DNA of 64,000 bases from CAZWBR01 sp964632305 (GTDB taxonomy: Bacteria > Bacteroidota > Bacteroidia > Bacteroidales > Prolixibacteraceae), in assembly GCA_964632305.1 (NCBI GenBank), contig CAZWBR010000019.1, positions 6,453 through 70,452 of the forward strand, written 5' to 3'. Below the pieces are notes generated by a model. The model was not told where the DNA came from. It did no database searches and saw nothing but the letters and a program-made list of their open reading frames with translations. Both the position numbers and the translations under genes were made by a program. Shown here piece after piece: positions 55,066-63,300 of this stretch. The number at the start of each line of letters is the position of its first letter. Position 1 is the stretch's first letter.

Positions 55066-55148
55066 CGTTCTTCTATGGTTTCTCTATGTTAGCATACTGG
55101 AACCTTGGAGAAACCATACAGAAACCATACAGATACTATGGTTAAAAC
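55066..55148. repeat. 11-bp-unit intergenic element D
   Basis: Two left units (55066 and 55077, GGTTTCTCTAT) precede a 6-nt spacer, then right units at 55094 (ATACTGGAACC), 55105 (TTGGAGAAACC), 55116 (ATACAGAAACC) and 55127 (ATACAGATACT), all in exact 11-bp register. The unit at 55105 is identical to one in element C. Confidence 0.85.
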
Positions 55149-55171
55149 CAAAGTTTGAACCCTCTTTTTTT

Positions 55172-55256
55172 TATCTTTGTCGTGACCAAAAGAAGGCTTC
55201 AGTCGATTCATTCAGCCGAAGTCTATCTAGTGCGGGGCTTAGTCCCCGTTTTTTTT
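55172..55256 (+). ncRNA. candidate small RNA between element D and the tail/DGR module
   Basis: TATCTTTG (55172-55179) resembles a -7 element. About 55 bp downstream CGGGG-CTTAGT-CCCCG followed by T8 (55233-55256) is a strong terminator. No ORF lies between. The 14-mer TGACCAAAAGAAGG at the expected 5' end recurs at 55268. The 814-bp gap 54703-55516 has no protein gene that I accept. Confidence 0.4.
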
Positions 55257-55354
55257 GCTCCGCAAAATGACCAAAAGAAGGTCTTCGTCTAATCATTACC
55301 CGAAGTATTACGGTTGCCATACATAGTCAGGGTTATATATAACCGCCAAAACGA

Positions 55355-55386
55355 TTTGTACAAAAATCTAAAACGGTTTGTACAAA
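55355..55386. promoter_or_regulatory. paired TTTGTACAAA palindromes
   Basis: Two identical 10-bp palindromes, TTTGTACAAA at 55355-55364 and 55377-55386, lie within a longer direct repeat (AAAACGATTTGTACAAAA-like, one mismatch). Their 22-bp spacing equals two helical turns, which suggests a cooperative regulator site, but no regulator gene is adjacent. Confidence 0.45.
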
Positions 55387-55410
55387 ATTACACAAAAAAC
55401 GCACAAATTA

Positions 55411-55434
55411 AAGGCGGGGCCATCGCCCCGCCTT
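55411..55434. terminator. GC-rich hairpin ending the minus-strand tail/DGR operon
   Basis: AAGGCGGGG pairs perfectly with CCCCGCCTT around a short loop. On the minus strand an A/T-rich run follows, so it probably ends the transcript of the tail and DGR genes. Confidence 0.6.
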
Positions 55435-55516
55435 CTTCATCACAGCTTCGCGTCATAATTAAACACTATTAAAACTGTCATTAAAGGCAATTCTAATGAT
55501 ATTGCCTATTCAATGT

Positions 55517-55846
55517 TTAAATTCCCAGCGCCTCCCTCGCCGCACTCTTCGCCGCATGTCGGTAATCCTGGTACGCCTGATACTCCGCAACACTCTCCGC
55601 CGTCTGACCCTCTGTGTCAAGGAAGTTGTTGATCAGCGCGATCTCAGCCGCAACGCTGTACCGCTCCCTGATCAGTGCCTCCACTATGGCCTCGTAAGTC
55701 AGCACGCTCACGACTACCGTATCGGCTTCATAATAAGCGTTGCCCTCATCATCCACCTTCTCGGTGATGTTCGTGTGAATGTAATACCTGCCCCCGCCGA
55801 TGGCCTGCACCGGTGCGATAGGGTCCTTCGATTGTGTTTTTAACAT
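55517..55846 (-). CDS. small phage-type protein, 109 aa
   Basis: The protein starts 'MLKTQSKDPIAPVQAIGGGR' and has a middle 'SVLTYEAIVEALIRERYSVA' and an Ala/Gln-rich helical end 'AEYQAYQDYRHAAKSAAREA'. Similar short proteins follow tail genes in Bacteroidota phages, but I cannot name the family. It is last in the minus-strand operon, 12 bp after the 99-aa gene and about 80 bp before the GC-rich terminator. It is not an Avd-like four-helix protein by composition, although position would allow an accessory DGR role. Confidence 0.55.
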   Translation of the reverse strand: MLKTQSKDPIAPVQAIGGGRYYIHTNITEKVDDEGNAYYEADTVVVSVLTYEAIVEALIRERYSVAAEIALINNFLDTEGQTAESVAEYQAYQDYRHAAKSAAREALGI

Positions 55847-55858
55847 AGCTCAAACTTT

Positions 55859-56158
55859 TTATGTAAATTCAAAATACTCTCCGTTCTTTATTATCGTCGC
55901 TGTAAAAGGAAGATCCTCATGCGGCACCTGTACGATCTGACCCAGCAGCACATCCGATCCGGTAAATATCACCCGCTTCTCGCCGTCAATCTCCACCTGA
56001 AGGAATAAGCACTTTCCGCTTTTGTTTTTCGGAAACTTGCTCTCGTCCACCCGGTAATCCAAAACGGCCAGCTCCCTGTTCAGCACCCGTGTAATATTGA
56101 TCTTGCTTCCCGTCATTCGCGCCTGGGTCTTCACCCCAAGCTCTGCAAACTTTTTCAT
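55859..56158 (-). CDS. DGR-linked accessory-like protein, 99 aa
   Basis: The protein starts 'MKKFAELGVKTQARMTGSKI'. The core 'KCLFLQVEIDGEKRVIFTGS' and 'LGQIVQVPHEDLPFTATIIK' reads as a small beta-barrel, possibly OB-like. Genes of this type follow the reverse transcriptase in Bacteroidota DGRs; their job is unknown, with nucleic-acid binding a reasonable guess. Its first 173 nt lie inside the open C-terminal frame of the reverse transcriptase in another frame. Coding character is better here than in the overlapping RT extension. Confidence 0.6.
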   Translation of the reverse strand: MKKFAELGVKTQARMTGSKINITRVLNRELAVLDYRVDESKFPKNKSGKCLFLQVEIDGEKRVIFTGSDVLLGQIVQVPHEDLPFTATIIKNGEYFEFT

Positions 56159-57122
56159 TCCTCAGTTTATTCAGTAATTTATAACTATTACAATGTTTCG
56201 CCCATCCGTAATAAGCCACCCACTTCTGTTTTAAAACCTCGCCGTCGCAAGCCGCCACGCTTCGCGCAAAGCTCTGTTTAATCGACTTTCTTAACAATGT
56301 GTGCGAGTGAAAAAACCGGTATCCCAGAAAATCAATCCCCCGGCTATCCACCGGGAACACCTGCCAGTTCTCTTTTAGCTTCAGCTTCAGGTTAACCGAC
56401 AAGTAATTCTCAATCTCCCGCCTCAGTGCGTGAAGCTTTTCCTTATTATCCGATACAATCACCATATCGTCGCAGTAGCGGAAGTAATATTTCACCCCGC
56501 ATACCTCCTTGATCCAGTGGTCGAAATATGCCAGGTAAAGGTTAGCGAAGTACTGGCTCAGGTAATTCCCTATCGGGACACCTTCTGCCGAGTCAATAAT
56601 CTCATCTAAAAGCCACAGCAGGTCACGGTCTTTAATTCTCCTGCGAATAATCCCTTTCAGTACCTCCCGGTCCACGCTCGGGTAAAACTTCGTCACATCC
56701 ATCTTTAAACAATACTTCGTTCCCTGCGGATCGGCAGCCAGGCATAACTTCAGCTTCTGCGCTGCCGCATGAATCCCCCGCCCCTTGATGCACGAATAAG
56801 TATCTTCCGTGAAGATGCCAACCCACACCGGTTCAAGCACATTCATCACCGCGTGATGCACAATCCGGTCCGGGAAATAAGGTAATCGAGAAATCTCCCT
56901 CACCTTGCCGTTATCGCAATGAAGCTGAAAATTATCGTACCGGCTCGTCCTGAACTCCCGGTTACGCAGTATCACGCTCAACCGGGCAATATTCTCATCC
57001 CTCGTCCTGTCGTGAAGGATTACGCCATACGATCGCCGCTTGCCACGTCTCGCCCTTTCGTCGGCAAGCCGCAGGTTATCCTCGCTGCAAATCTGTTCAT
57101 ATATCCCTCCAACTCTCTTCAT
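55986..57122 (-). CDS. DGR reverse transcriptase
   Basis: The ATG at 57122 ('MKRVGGIYEQICSEDNLRLA') is preferred; the open frame reaches 57215 through a non-ATG start. RT motifs are 'RTRDENIARLSVILRNR', 'YCLKMDVTKFYPSVDREVL', 'GVPIGNYLSQYFANLYL', 'YYFRYCDDMVIVSDNKEKL' (catalytic YxDD as YCDD) and 'VDSRGIDFLGYRFFHSHTLL'. The template repeat directly upstream confirms a DGR. The last 57 codons overprint the 99-aa gene and look non-native, so the true protein may end near 56160. It copies the template with errors at adenines and supplies the variable repeat. Confidence 0.93.
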   Translation of the reverse strand: MKRVGGIYEQICSEDNLRLADERARRGKRRSYGVILHDRTRDENIARLSVILRNREFRTSRYDNFQLHCDNGKVREISRLPYFPDRIVHHAVMNVLEPVWVGIFTEDTYSCIKGRGIHAAAQKLKLCLAADPQGTKYCLKMDVTKFYPSVDREVLKGIIRRRIKDRDLLWLLDEIIDSAEGVPIGNYLSQYFANLYLAYFDHWIKEVCGVKYYFRYCDDMVIVSDNKEKLHALRREIENYLSVNLKLKLKENWQVFPVDSRGIDFLGYRFFHSHTLLRKSIKQSFARSVAACDGEVLKQKWVAYYGWAKHCNSYKLLNKLRNEKVCRAWGEDPGANDGKQDQYYTGAEQGAGRFGLPGGREQVSEKQKRKVLIPSGGD

Positions 57123-57253
57123 CTCTTTTTTGTTGTGCTGTCCGTGCAGGGTCTTCGCCCCCTTTCGGGAACTACCAACTCCGCTGGCTTTTTTCCATTT
57201 TTTGCCAAGAGGCAAGGTCCGGTCTCCTTCTTAATTTTTCCGACAGCTAAGCT
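57123..57253 (-). other. DGR spacer between the template repeat and the RT start
   Basis: About 130 nt separate the 3' end of the template repeat from the RT ATG. In studied DGRs the equivalent RNA segment primes cDNA synthesis. Here it is also an open frame continuous with the RT and contains an AAGGAGA motif near 57225. Confidence 0.5.
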
Positions 57254-57358
57254 GAGAACCGATATTCGTATTCGTATTCGACGCGGCGTTATTCGTATTC
57301 ACGTACACGGGACCTGCATTCGAACCATTATTCGCATTCCCGCCCACGATAGGCGCAC
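57254..57358 (-). repeat. DGR template repeat (TR)
   Basis: This 105-bp sequence aligns without gaps to 57447-57551 (offset 193). All 14 mismatches are at adenines of the TR on the minus strand. Read in the frame of the target, it is rich in AAY codons (nine Asn), the typical DGR codon bias that gives high diversity when A is randomised. The similarity fades just beyond both ends; on the RT-proximal side mismatches not at A begin. Confidence 0.95.
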
Positions 57359-57423
57359 GCCGGAAACCGCAACCTCCAATATCTCAAAATTTTTCGACTG
57401 CCTGCGGCAGGGCCCTCGGGGTG

Positions 57424-58722
57424 CTACGCACCCAAAAAGCACAGCCGAGAACCGATATACGTATACGTAGACGACGCGGCGTTAATCGAAATCACGCACA
57501 CGGGACCCGCACTCGAACCACGATTCGCAATCCCGCCCACGAGAGGCGCACACCACCCGGCATTGGCTACCACATTGGCATAGTAGTAGTCGCACCAGTA
57601 TGTCGTTGATCCTGTCCCGGCTCCGCCTGTAGCGCTTGGAAACAGGTGCTTGGCCATCATCGTCTTCACCCACGACTCTACCCGGCTCAGGTTATTCCCC
57701 GCCAGTTCGTAACCTGTCGAAGAACCATCCAATAGGCCGGTCGTCAGATCCCTGAAGTAAAGCAGCGACTTGCCACCCTCCACGTCAGTCTGATGGTAAA
57801 TATTGTAACCGTCTAACCACTTCCAAATGTGCCCGAACGGATTCTCGATCCCCCGGTACGAGGGCACGCTGAAGGTTTTATTCACCCCCGCCCCGTCGAA
57901 GTTGGCGATCGTCACATCCACCACCCCGCTCGCGTTGCCCAGCGAGGCTGTGGCCCCGCAATTGATAAAGGGATATTTGCTGTTGTAAGTAGTCCAATTT
58001 GCGTCTACTGTATTTGTCACCCCTACACCTAATCCTCCCTGCCTGAAGCCGTCAGCGTTCAGGCAGGGAGTAAACGACTGCTGAATATTCCGCGTTGCAA
58101 ACTCGGCAAACAGCAGCCGCCGCCACGCGTTGTAGGTAGTAGGGATATCCAGGCACCACCCGGCCCCCCTGGCTTGTGCGTAGGTCCTGAACTGCGTCCT
58201 GCTCAGTAGGGTCGCCGGCTTGCCCAACAGCGTGCGCCCCTCGGCATCCCACGCCGCGTTGTTATTGCCTCCCCGGTAGTCAGCCGTAGCGTTAATCACC
58301 GAGGCCAACTTATTTGCTGAACGCTGAACTGTCGCCTCTGCCACGCTCACGTAATGCTTCGGTATCAGCGTGAAATCGGGCAGCGGGTATTGCGAGAACA
58401 TCCACCTGCACTTCGTATTCACGAACTCCTCGCGGAAATAATGCTCCGGCACCTCCACCATCCACTGGCCGTCAGTACCATCGAGCACCGCAGCCGTCTC
58501 GTCGTTCTTCAGCAATCCGTTCGTCGGGTGAGTGTAATACACCACCACCCCCGCGTCGTTCAGCACGCACCGCCGCATCAGGCTCGCGATAGGCTGCTGG
58601 CGGTGCAGCACCATATTACCGATCCGCGCCATCTCGGGCGTAGCCATCGCCACGTCCCACTCCACACCGTACCACTTGTCAGTCCAGTGTTTCGATTTAT
58701 TAATACCGATATACAGTCCCAT
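57424..58722 (-). CDS. DGR target protein with C-type-lectin-like C-terminus
   Basis: A 432-aa protein. The N-terminal part ('MGLYIGINKSKHWTDKWYGV') is fibre-like. The C-terminal 250 residues contain 'GWCLDIPTTYNAWRRLLFAE' and 'ENPFGHIWKWLDGYNIY' and end in the variable repeat 'VCVISINAASSTYTYIGSRL', a plan seen in FGE/C-type-lectin DGR targets such as Mtd and TvpA. The last 42 codons include the VR. The TR encodes Asn, Tyr or Thr where the protein now has Ile, Arg, Ser, Cys and Tyr, so about ten residues have been changed. It probably serves as a receptor-binding tip. Confidence 0.92.
   Translation of the reverse strand: MGLYIGINKSKHWTDKWYGVEWDVAMATPEMARIGNMVLHRQQPIASLMRRCVLNDAGVVVYYTHPTNGLLKNDETAAVLDGTDGQWMVEVPEHYFREEFVNTKCRWMFSQYPLPDFTLIPKHYVSVAEATVQRSANKLASVINATADYRGGNNNAAWDAEGRTLLGKPATLLSRTQFRTYAQARGAGWCLDIPTTYNAWRRLLFAEFATRNIQQSFTPCLNADGFRQGGLGVGVTNTVDANWTTYNSKYPFINCGATASLGNASGVVDVTIANFDGAGVNKTFSVPSYRGIENPFGHIWKWLDGYNIYHQTDVEGGKSLLYFRDLTTGLLDGSSTGYELAGNNLSRVESWVKTMMAKHLFPSATGGAGTGSTTYWCDYYYANVVANAGWCAPLVGGIANRGSSAGPVCVISINAASSTYTYIGSRLCFLGA
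57447..57551 (-). repeat. DGR variable repeat (VR) at the 3' end of the target gene
   Basis: It is the gapless partner of the TR. Examples on the coding strand (TR to VR): AAT to CGT, AAT to ATT, TAC to TGC, ACG to TCG, AAT to TCT and AAT to TAT. No C, G or T of the TR is changed in the 105 bp. The region downstream towards the stop codon (57424-57446) differs from the TR flank, where an IMH element is expected. Confidence 0.95.
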
Positions 58723-58723
58723 C

Positions 58724-59008
58724 TTAGTAGCCGTATTTCAGGTTAATATCTGCGCTCACGTTCGTCCGTACTGCCTGCACCAGTTCGGGGTTCCATCCCG
58801 GATCGAACTTAGTAGCGATCCACGCCGTCCCCTTCATCATCTTCACCTCCAGCTCCACCTGTGCCGGCCCGTCGTTCTTGATCAGGAAGAACAACGGTGC
58901 CCCATCGTCCTTCACCGGTGCAAAATCCTGTGTTGCCAGGTTTGTTACTTCTTCTAATACCGCGATCTGTATCGACGGCCTCACTTCTGCTCTTGTTTCC
59001 ATAACCAT
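58724..59008 (-). CDS. small tail-associated protein, 94 aa
   Basis: The start at 59008 ('MVMETRAEVRPSIQIAVLEE') is preferred over six codons upstream. It is a beta-rich protein with 'APLFFLIKNDGPAQVELEVK' and 'GTAWIATKFDPGWNPELVQA'. I recognise no family. It sits 1 bp from the DGR target and 54 bp from the LRR protein and is co-transcribed with them. It may be a chaperone or spacer of the tip; no function can be read from sequence. Confidence 0.6.
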   Translation of the reverse strand: MVMETRAEVRPSIQIAVLEEVTNLATQDFAPVKDDGAPLFFLIKNDGPAQVELEVKMMKGTAWIATKFDPGWNPELVQAVRTNVSADINLKYGY

Positions 59009-59062
59009 TTTATTTAAATTAAACAATCATTTACATACCATTAAAACACCATTTAATAGCCA

Positions 59063-60397
59063 TCACCCCGTCACTGTCCACCCCTTCGCCGTCGCGATGC
59101 TTCGGTCACACGCCGCCGCTCCTACCGCCCCGGTAATATCGATCGTCTTGCCCGTCAATACTGGCAAATCACCAAAAAGCGTATTAAGGGCAGCGGCATC
59201 AAGCATTGTATATCTACAGCTCACTTGCGGCGAATAACCGGAAAACGTGCTGTTAGGATTAAGAAGCCGCATCGAGGTAAGCCTGTTGCGCACAGTCGTA
59301 TTCCCAGCGCCGGCGCCAATAGCCTTTAGCTTTGCATTAATCGTAAGGCTTTCCAATTGTTCAGAGTACATTGTCAGCCCCCCCATATCCACTTCCGCTG
59401 TAGTCGATCCAAACCCCTCTATATTTTCAATCATCTTAAGCGTATAGCAATTTTGCACAGCAGCCGCTGCGGAGGTAGCCTTGGGCGCAGATGTAGGTAA
59501 CGTCAGCTTATTTAGCGCACTGCAATTGTAACACAGGCTGCTTAAAGTTGTCAGTTCAGGAAGACTGGCTGGTAATATTATACTCGGAAGCGAAAAACAA
59601 TAGCCAAACGCGTTGTTAAGATTAGTCAATAATGGCATACTTTCAGGTAATACCAATTCCGACAACGCGTAGCAGCTATAACACATCTGATTAGCCGAAG
59701 TCAGCAATGGCAGGCTCAACGGGAATACAAGCCCGCGCAAATTAAAACACCCTTGTACGAACATGCTTAGAGAAGTCAGATTATCAAGCGTCTGCGGAAG
59801 TGTTACAAACGTAAGCATCGGGCATGTAGCCCACAACTGGCCCGATCCGCCGTAAAACGCGTATGCCAGACTAGTTAATTCAGATGCGCCGATAACTGCA
59901 CCAAGTATCGGGGTCGCTTGACTCGCCATAGCCAGGCTATGCGGCTTCATTCCAAAATATAAGATCGAAGTGCCGGCCCATATCCTCACTTTAAAAGTAG
60001 TGTACCCGAACGAACACGTCTTCCCTGAGCCTACAGTATAGGTATGTTGCGCGGTAGCACAATTGGCATACGTGTCCGATGTTCCGTCACCCCAGTCTAC
60101 ATTGTATTGTCCGCTATCGTATGTAGCCACGTAAAACGCCACGGTCGCCAAACACAGGTCGCACACAAGCAGGTTAATCTCATTGTCACCCACCGCGCCA
60201 ATATCTTCCCAGTCCGGCGGCGGCATATATCCGCCGTTACTTCCGGTAGATCCTCCCGTCTCTATCGCCCTAATCTTATCCCCATACCCCGAGAACGGCA
60301 GCTCCGCAGGCACATCAACCCCTTTCTCCTCGATAGCAGCATGGATATCCGCCTTCGTCGAGTCCAGTAAGAGCAATTTGTCAGCAATCGTCGTCAT
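59063..60397 (-). CDS. leucine-rich-repeat tail-fibre-like protein, 444 aa
   Basis: The N-terminal 45 residues ('STKADIHAAIEEKGVDVPAE', 'YGDKIRAIE') match a segment that starts many phage tail-fibre proteins. A Gly/Pro-rich hinge ('GGSTGSNGGYMPPPDW') and a PKD/Ig-like sheet ('VDWGDGTSDTYANCATAQHT') follow. A BspA-type LRR region of about 23-residue units comes next ('LTSLSMFVQGCFNLRGLVFP', 'LSELVLPESMPLLTNLNNAF'). A receptor-binding role is likely. It starts 2 bp from the tail-tip gene stop. No template/variable repeat is found in it. Confidence 0.8.
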   Translation of the reverse strand: MTTIADKLLLLDSTKADIHAAIEEKGVDVPAELPFSGYGDKIRAIETGGSTGSNGGYMPPPDWEDIGAVGDNEINLLVCDLCLATVAFYVATYDSGQYNVDWGDGTSDTYANCATAQHTYTVGSGKTCSFGYTTFKVRIWAGTSILYFGMKPHSLAMASQATPILGAVIGASELTSLAYAFYGGSGQLWATCPMLTFVTLPQTLDNLTSLSMFVQGCFNLRGLVFPLSLPLLTSANQMCYSCYALSELVLPESMPLLTNLNNAFGYCFSLPSIILPASLPELTTLSSLCYNCSALNKLTLPTSAPKATSAAAAVQNCYTLKMIENIEGFGSTTAEVDMGGLTMYSEQLESLTINAKLKAIGAGAGNTTVRNRLTSMRLLNPNSTFSGYSPQVSCRYTMLDAAALNTLFGDLPVLTGKTIDITGAVGAAACDRSIATAKGWTVTG

Positions 60398-60399
60398 AG

Positions 60400-63300
60400 C
60401 TATTCTCCGTTTATTATATCCAGCGCCGCGGCAATATCGCCCAGCCCGTTATCAATCTCCTGCACCTCCACCACCTTGCCCTGGCTGTTCGTCGTCAGCA
60501 CCAGGCTCTTGGTAGCGCTCCCGTAGGTACCCTGTGTTATCGCTTCCAGTGCCTGCCCGCTGTCATGCTGTAGCCGTATCCGGTCCAGGCTCAGCGTCAC
60601 CCCGTTCGGCCAGCTCCCCAGCAGTGTCAGCTTCACCTTATCAATCTGCGCCGCCGTAACCCCAAAGCTGCTCAGCCGTATCGCTACCTTCTGCCAAAGT
60701 TCGTCCTGGTCGTTCCACCCCCACAGCGACACCTGCTTGCTCAGCTGCAGGCTCCCCGCCAGCGTTGCCCCGTTGTACAGCTCTATCCGCAGCGCGGTGT
60801 TCTGCAGCCATGCGCCCGAGGTGCGTAAATCAAAACTCAGTATCCCCCCTCCGGTAGCCACCGGCGCCGGTGCCGTAAAGGTTAGTGTCGTCGCCGTCGG
60901 TGTGTACACCTCCACCGGCACCCCCGTAGGTATCGTGCTGTCATCAAACTTACGTATCGGCACCACCTTCATCCGGTTATTCTTATCCCTTATGTAGCTC
61001 CCCTGGGTGCTTAGGTCCACGCAGTATGCCCGTTTCCAGTTATAGCGCCCGGTTACCTCGCTGCTTGTCCAGGCCGCCCCCATCAACCGCGGGAAATAAC
61101 CGCGCCTGAACACCAGCTCTTTCATCTCGTCCAGGCTACCCATAAACCAGTCATCATATCCACCGCCGCGATAATTGGCCGCCAGTGCCGCCGCGAAGTT
61201 CTTCGCGTTATCGTGTGCCATCAGCAGTGCGGTATTATCATCCCCCGTGCCGATTATAGTGCCGTTCGCGCCGGTGGTATAAGGATCCCAGTCGCTCGAT
61301 AACCGCTCGTACACCTCCTCACCGGCATAATCCTCTGCCGCAATCAATCCCCACGCGCCGCCCCGGGGCAGGTAAAAGATCCGCCCCCCCTGGTATAGCT
61401 CGCCCATCGAGTGCGTCGGTGTCGCCGGTGTCGTGTCCGGTATCGCCAGCGCGATGTCAATATTTTTCAACCCGCTGGTCGGATCGTTCGCCGCGTTAAA
61501 GTCAACGCTGATATCCGTGTCCGCCGTCTGTGCTGTCGTCCACTCTGCATTCTCGTCATAGATCGTTTCCACATCCACCTCCGGTGTCGTCGCCCCTGCG
61601 GGCACATACACCTGCGTCACCTCAAGCTGCCCGGCACTGACGGTCGGCTTCACCGGGTTCTCTGCCTGGGTACCCTTCAGCACACCCAACTCACTGCTCC
61701 CGTCAACGAAAAACACATCAATCCTCGGCAGCAATGGGTCAGCCGCGTCCAGCGTTTTCGGCTGTGGCGACAGCTCATTACGCTGCCCGCTCAGCAGGTA
61801 AGTGATCATCGTCGACTCAAACTTCATCCCTGTCACCCACACCACCGCGCCGCTCAGTATCACCGACCGCGTGTCCGGTATCACCGAGTCAGTGATCTTA
61901 TCCAAATATTCCTTTAAGGCGTTATTATCTGCCGGGTTCCCCCCAATTTGGTCAAACGAGTTCCCCAAATTATAGTTATTCGTCACCGTCGTCACCCCGC
62001 CTCGGCTGCCCCAGCGCCGTCCCGCGCTCGACCGCTTCGCCGCGTCGGTAGTCACCGTGCACGCCTCCGGATCATAGGCCGTCAGCTCGGCCCATTGTCC
62101 TTCAAAACTGTCCGGCTTCACGTTCCAGTCGCCTGACAGCAACACATAATCAATACCCGGCTGGTTCAGCTCGTTATAGACTACTCCTGGGCCATAGCCG
62201 CCCACTACCGTACCGGCCATCATCGCCAGGTGTTTGCGCCGCAGGCTCATCGCCATCCGGGCCATCAGCACCGAGTAGCCATAGGTCTGCACCGTGTTAT
62301 CCACATACCATCCGGTCGACTGGTGCCTCGGGTCACTGTCGTAACCGGTGCCGCCGATCCACAGCAGGGGGGCATTATTGTTCGGCACCAGCGTCCCGTG
62401 CTTCATAGCGATCAGCTCACCCTTCTCCAGGTAACTACCGTTATTGCGCGCCGTCAGTTTCAGCTTCTCCTCCAGCTCATTTTTCTCGAAGGCCACCACC
62501 TCCGTGTAGGCCACCCCGTCGTAATATTGCGTCGGGCCCAGGATAAAGTTTGGCGTCTGCCGCAGCGTCACCGTAAGCGTCCCGTCGCCGGGCAGGCTGT
62601 CCGTGTCAACGCTCACCTCCGTCCATTTCAGTTCGCCCGGTATCGAGCTCTCCGCCGTCTTCTCCATCCAGTACTGCCCCTCTTTCCAACCCTCGTCACC
62701 GTGCAGATAATAGGTCGCCGTGTCTGTCTGCAGCCTCAGCTCATACTTGATCAGCACACTCAGCGGCTTCCTCACGCTCTTCACCGCATCCGAGCTGGGG
62801 CTATACCATCCCAGCGGCGACAGCTTCAACGCAAACTGGAACGTCCCCGCAAAGGCTTTCACCTCCACGCTCTGTCTCACGCCCAGCGCCGTGCCGCTCG
62901 CGCCTATTCCTTCAATAATGCAGTACTGCTCATCCTCCAGGTCCACATGCCGCACCGTCAGCCCGCTATCCACGGTCCACCCGTCGCCGGTCGCCAGCTT
63001 ATGATTCTTAAAGAACGACTCCTGAAGCCCATATTCCTGCTCCGTCTCCAGCTTCTCCCATGCCGGCAGATATTCCAGCGTCGGGGTTCCCTCGTTCCAG
63101 GTCGCAGCCTGATCGATCGCCTTGCGCGGTGTCACCACCGTGGTGGCAGGGGTCAGTGCCGTGCCCGTGTAGTCATAATTGTATTGGGTGTAGCTGGTCA
63201 ACTTCAGCGCCGTGTAAGCCTCGGCATACCATGCCCCGTCCCGCTGCATAATGCGGCAATTGGTCAGCAGCTGCTCCAGCACCTCGCGGCAGTTCATCCC

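Noticed and set aside
54803..55270. 155-aa plus-strand frame in the gap before the tail/DGR module
   Set aside because: It runs through element D, a hairpin and a terminator and has no domain; reading it as coding conflicts with the repeats.
57246..57253. Extension of the template repeat past 57254
   Set aside because: Similarity continues for a few bases but mismatches not at template A appear, so the TR is limited to 57254-57358.
59063..60397. Second DGR target in the LRR protein
   Set aside because: No stretch similar to the template repeat was found at its 3' end.
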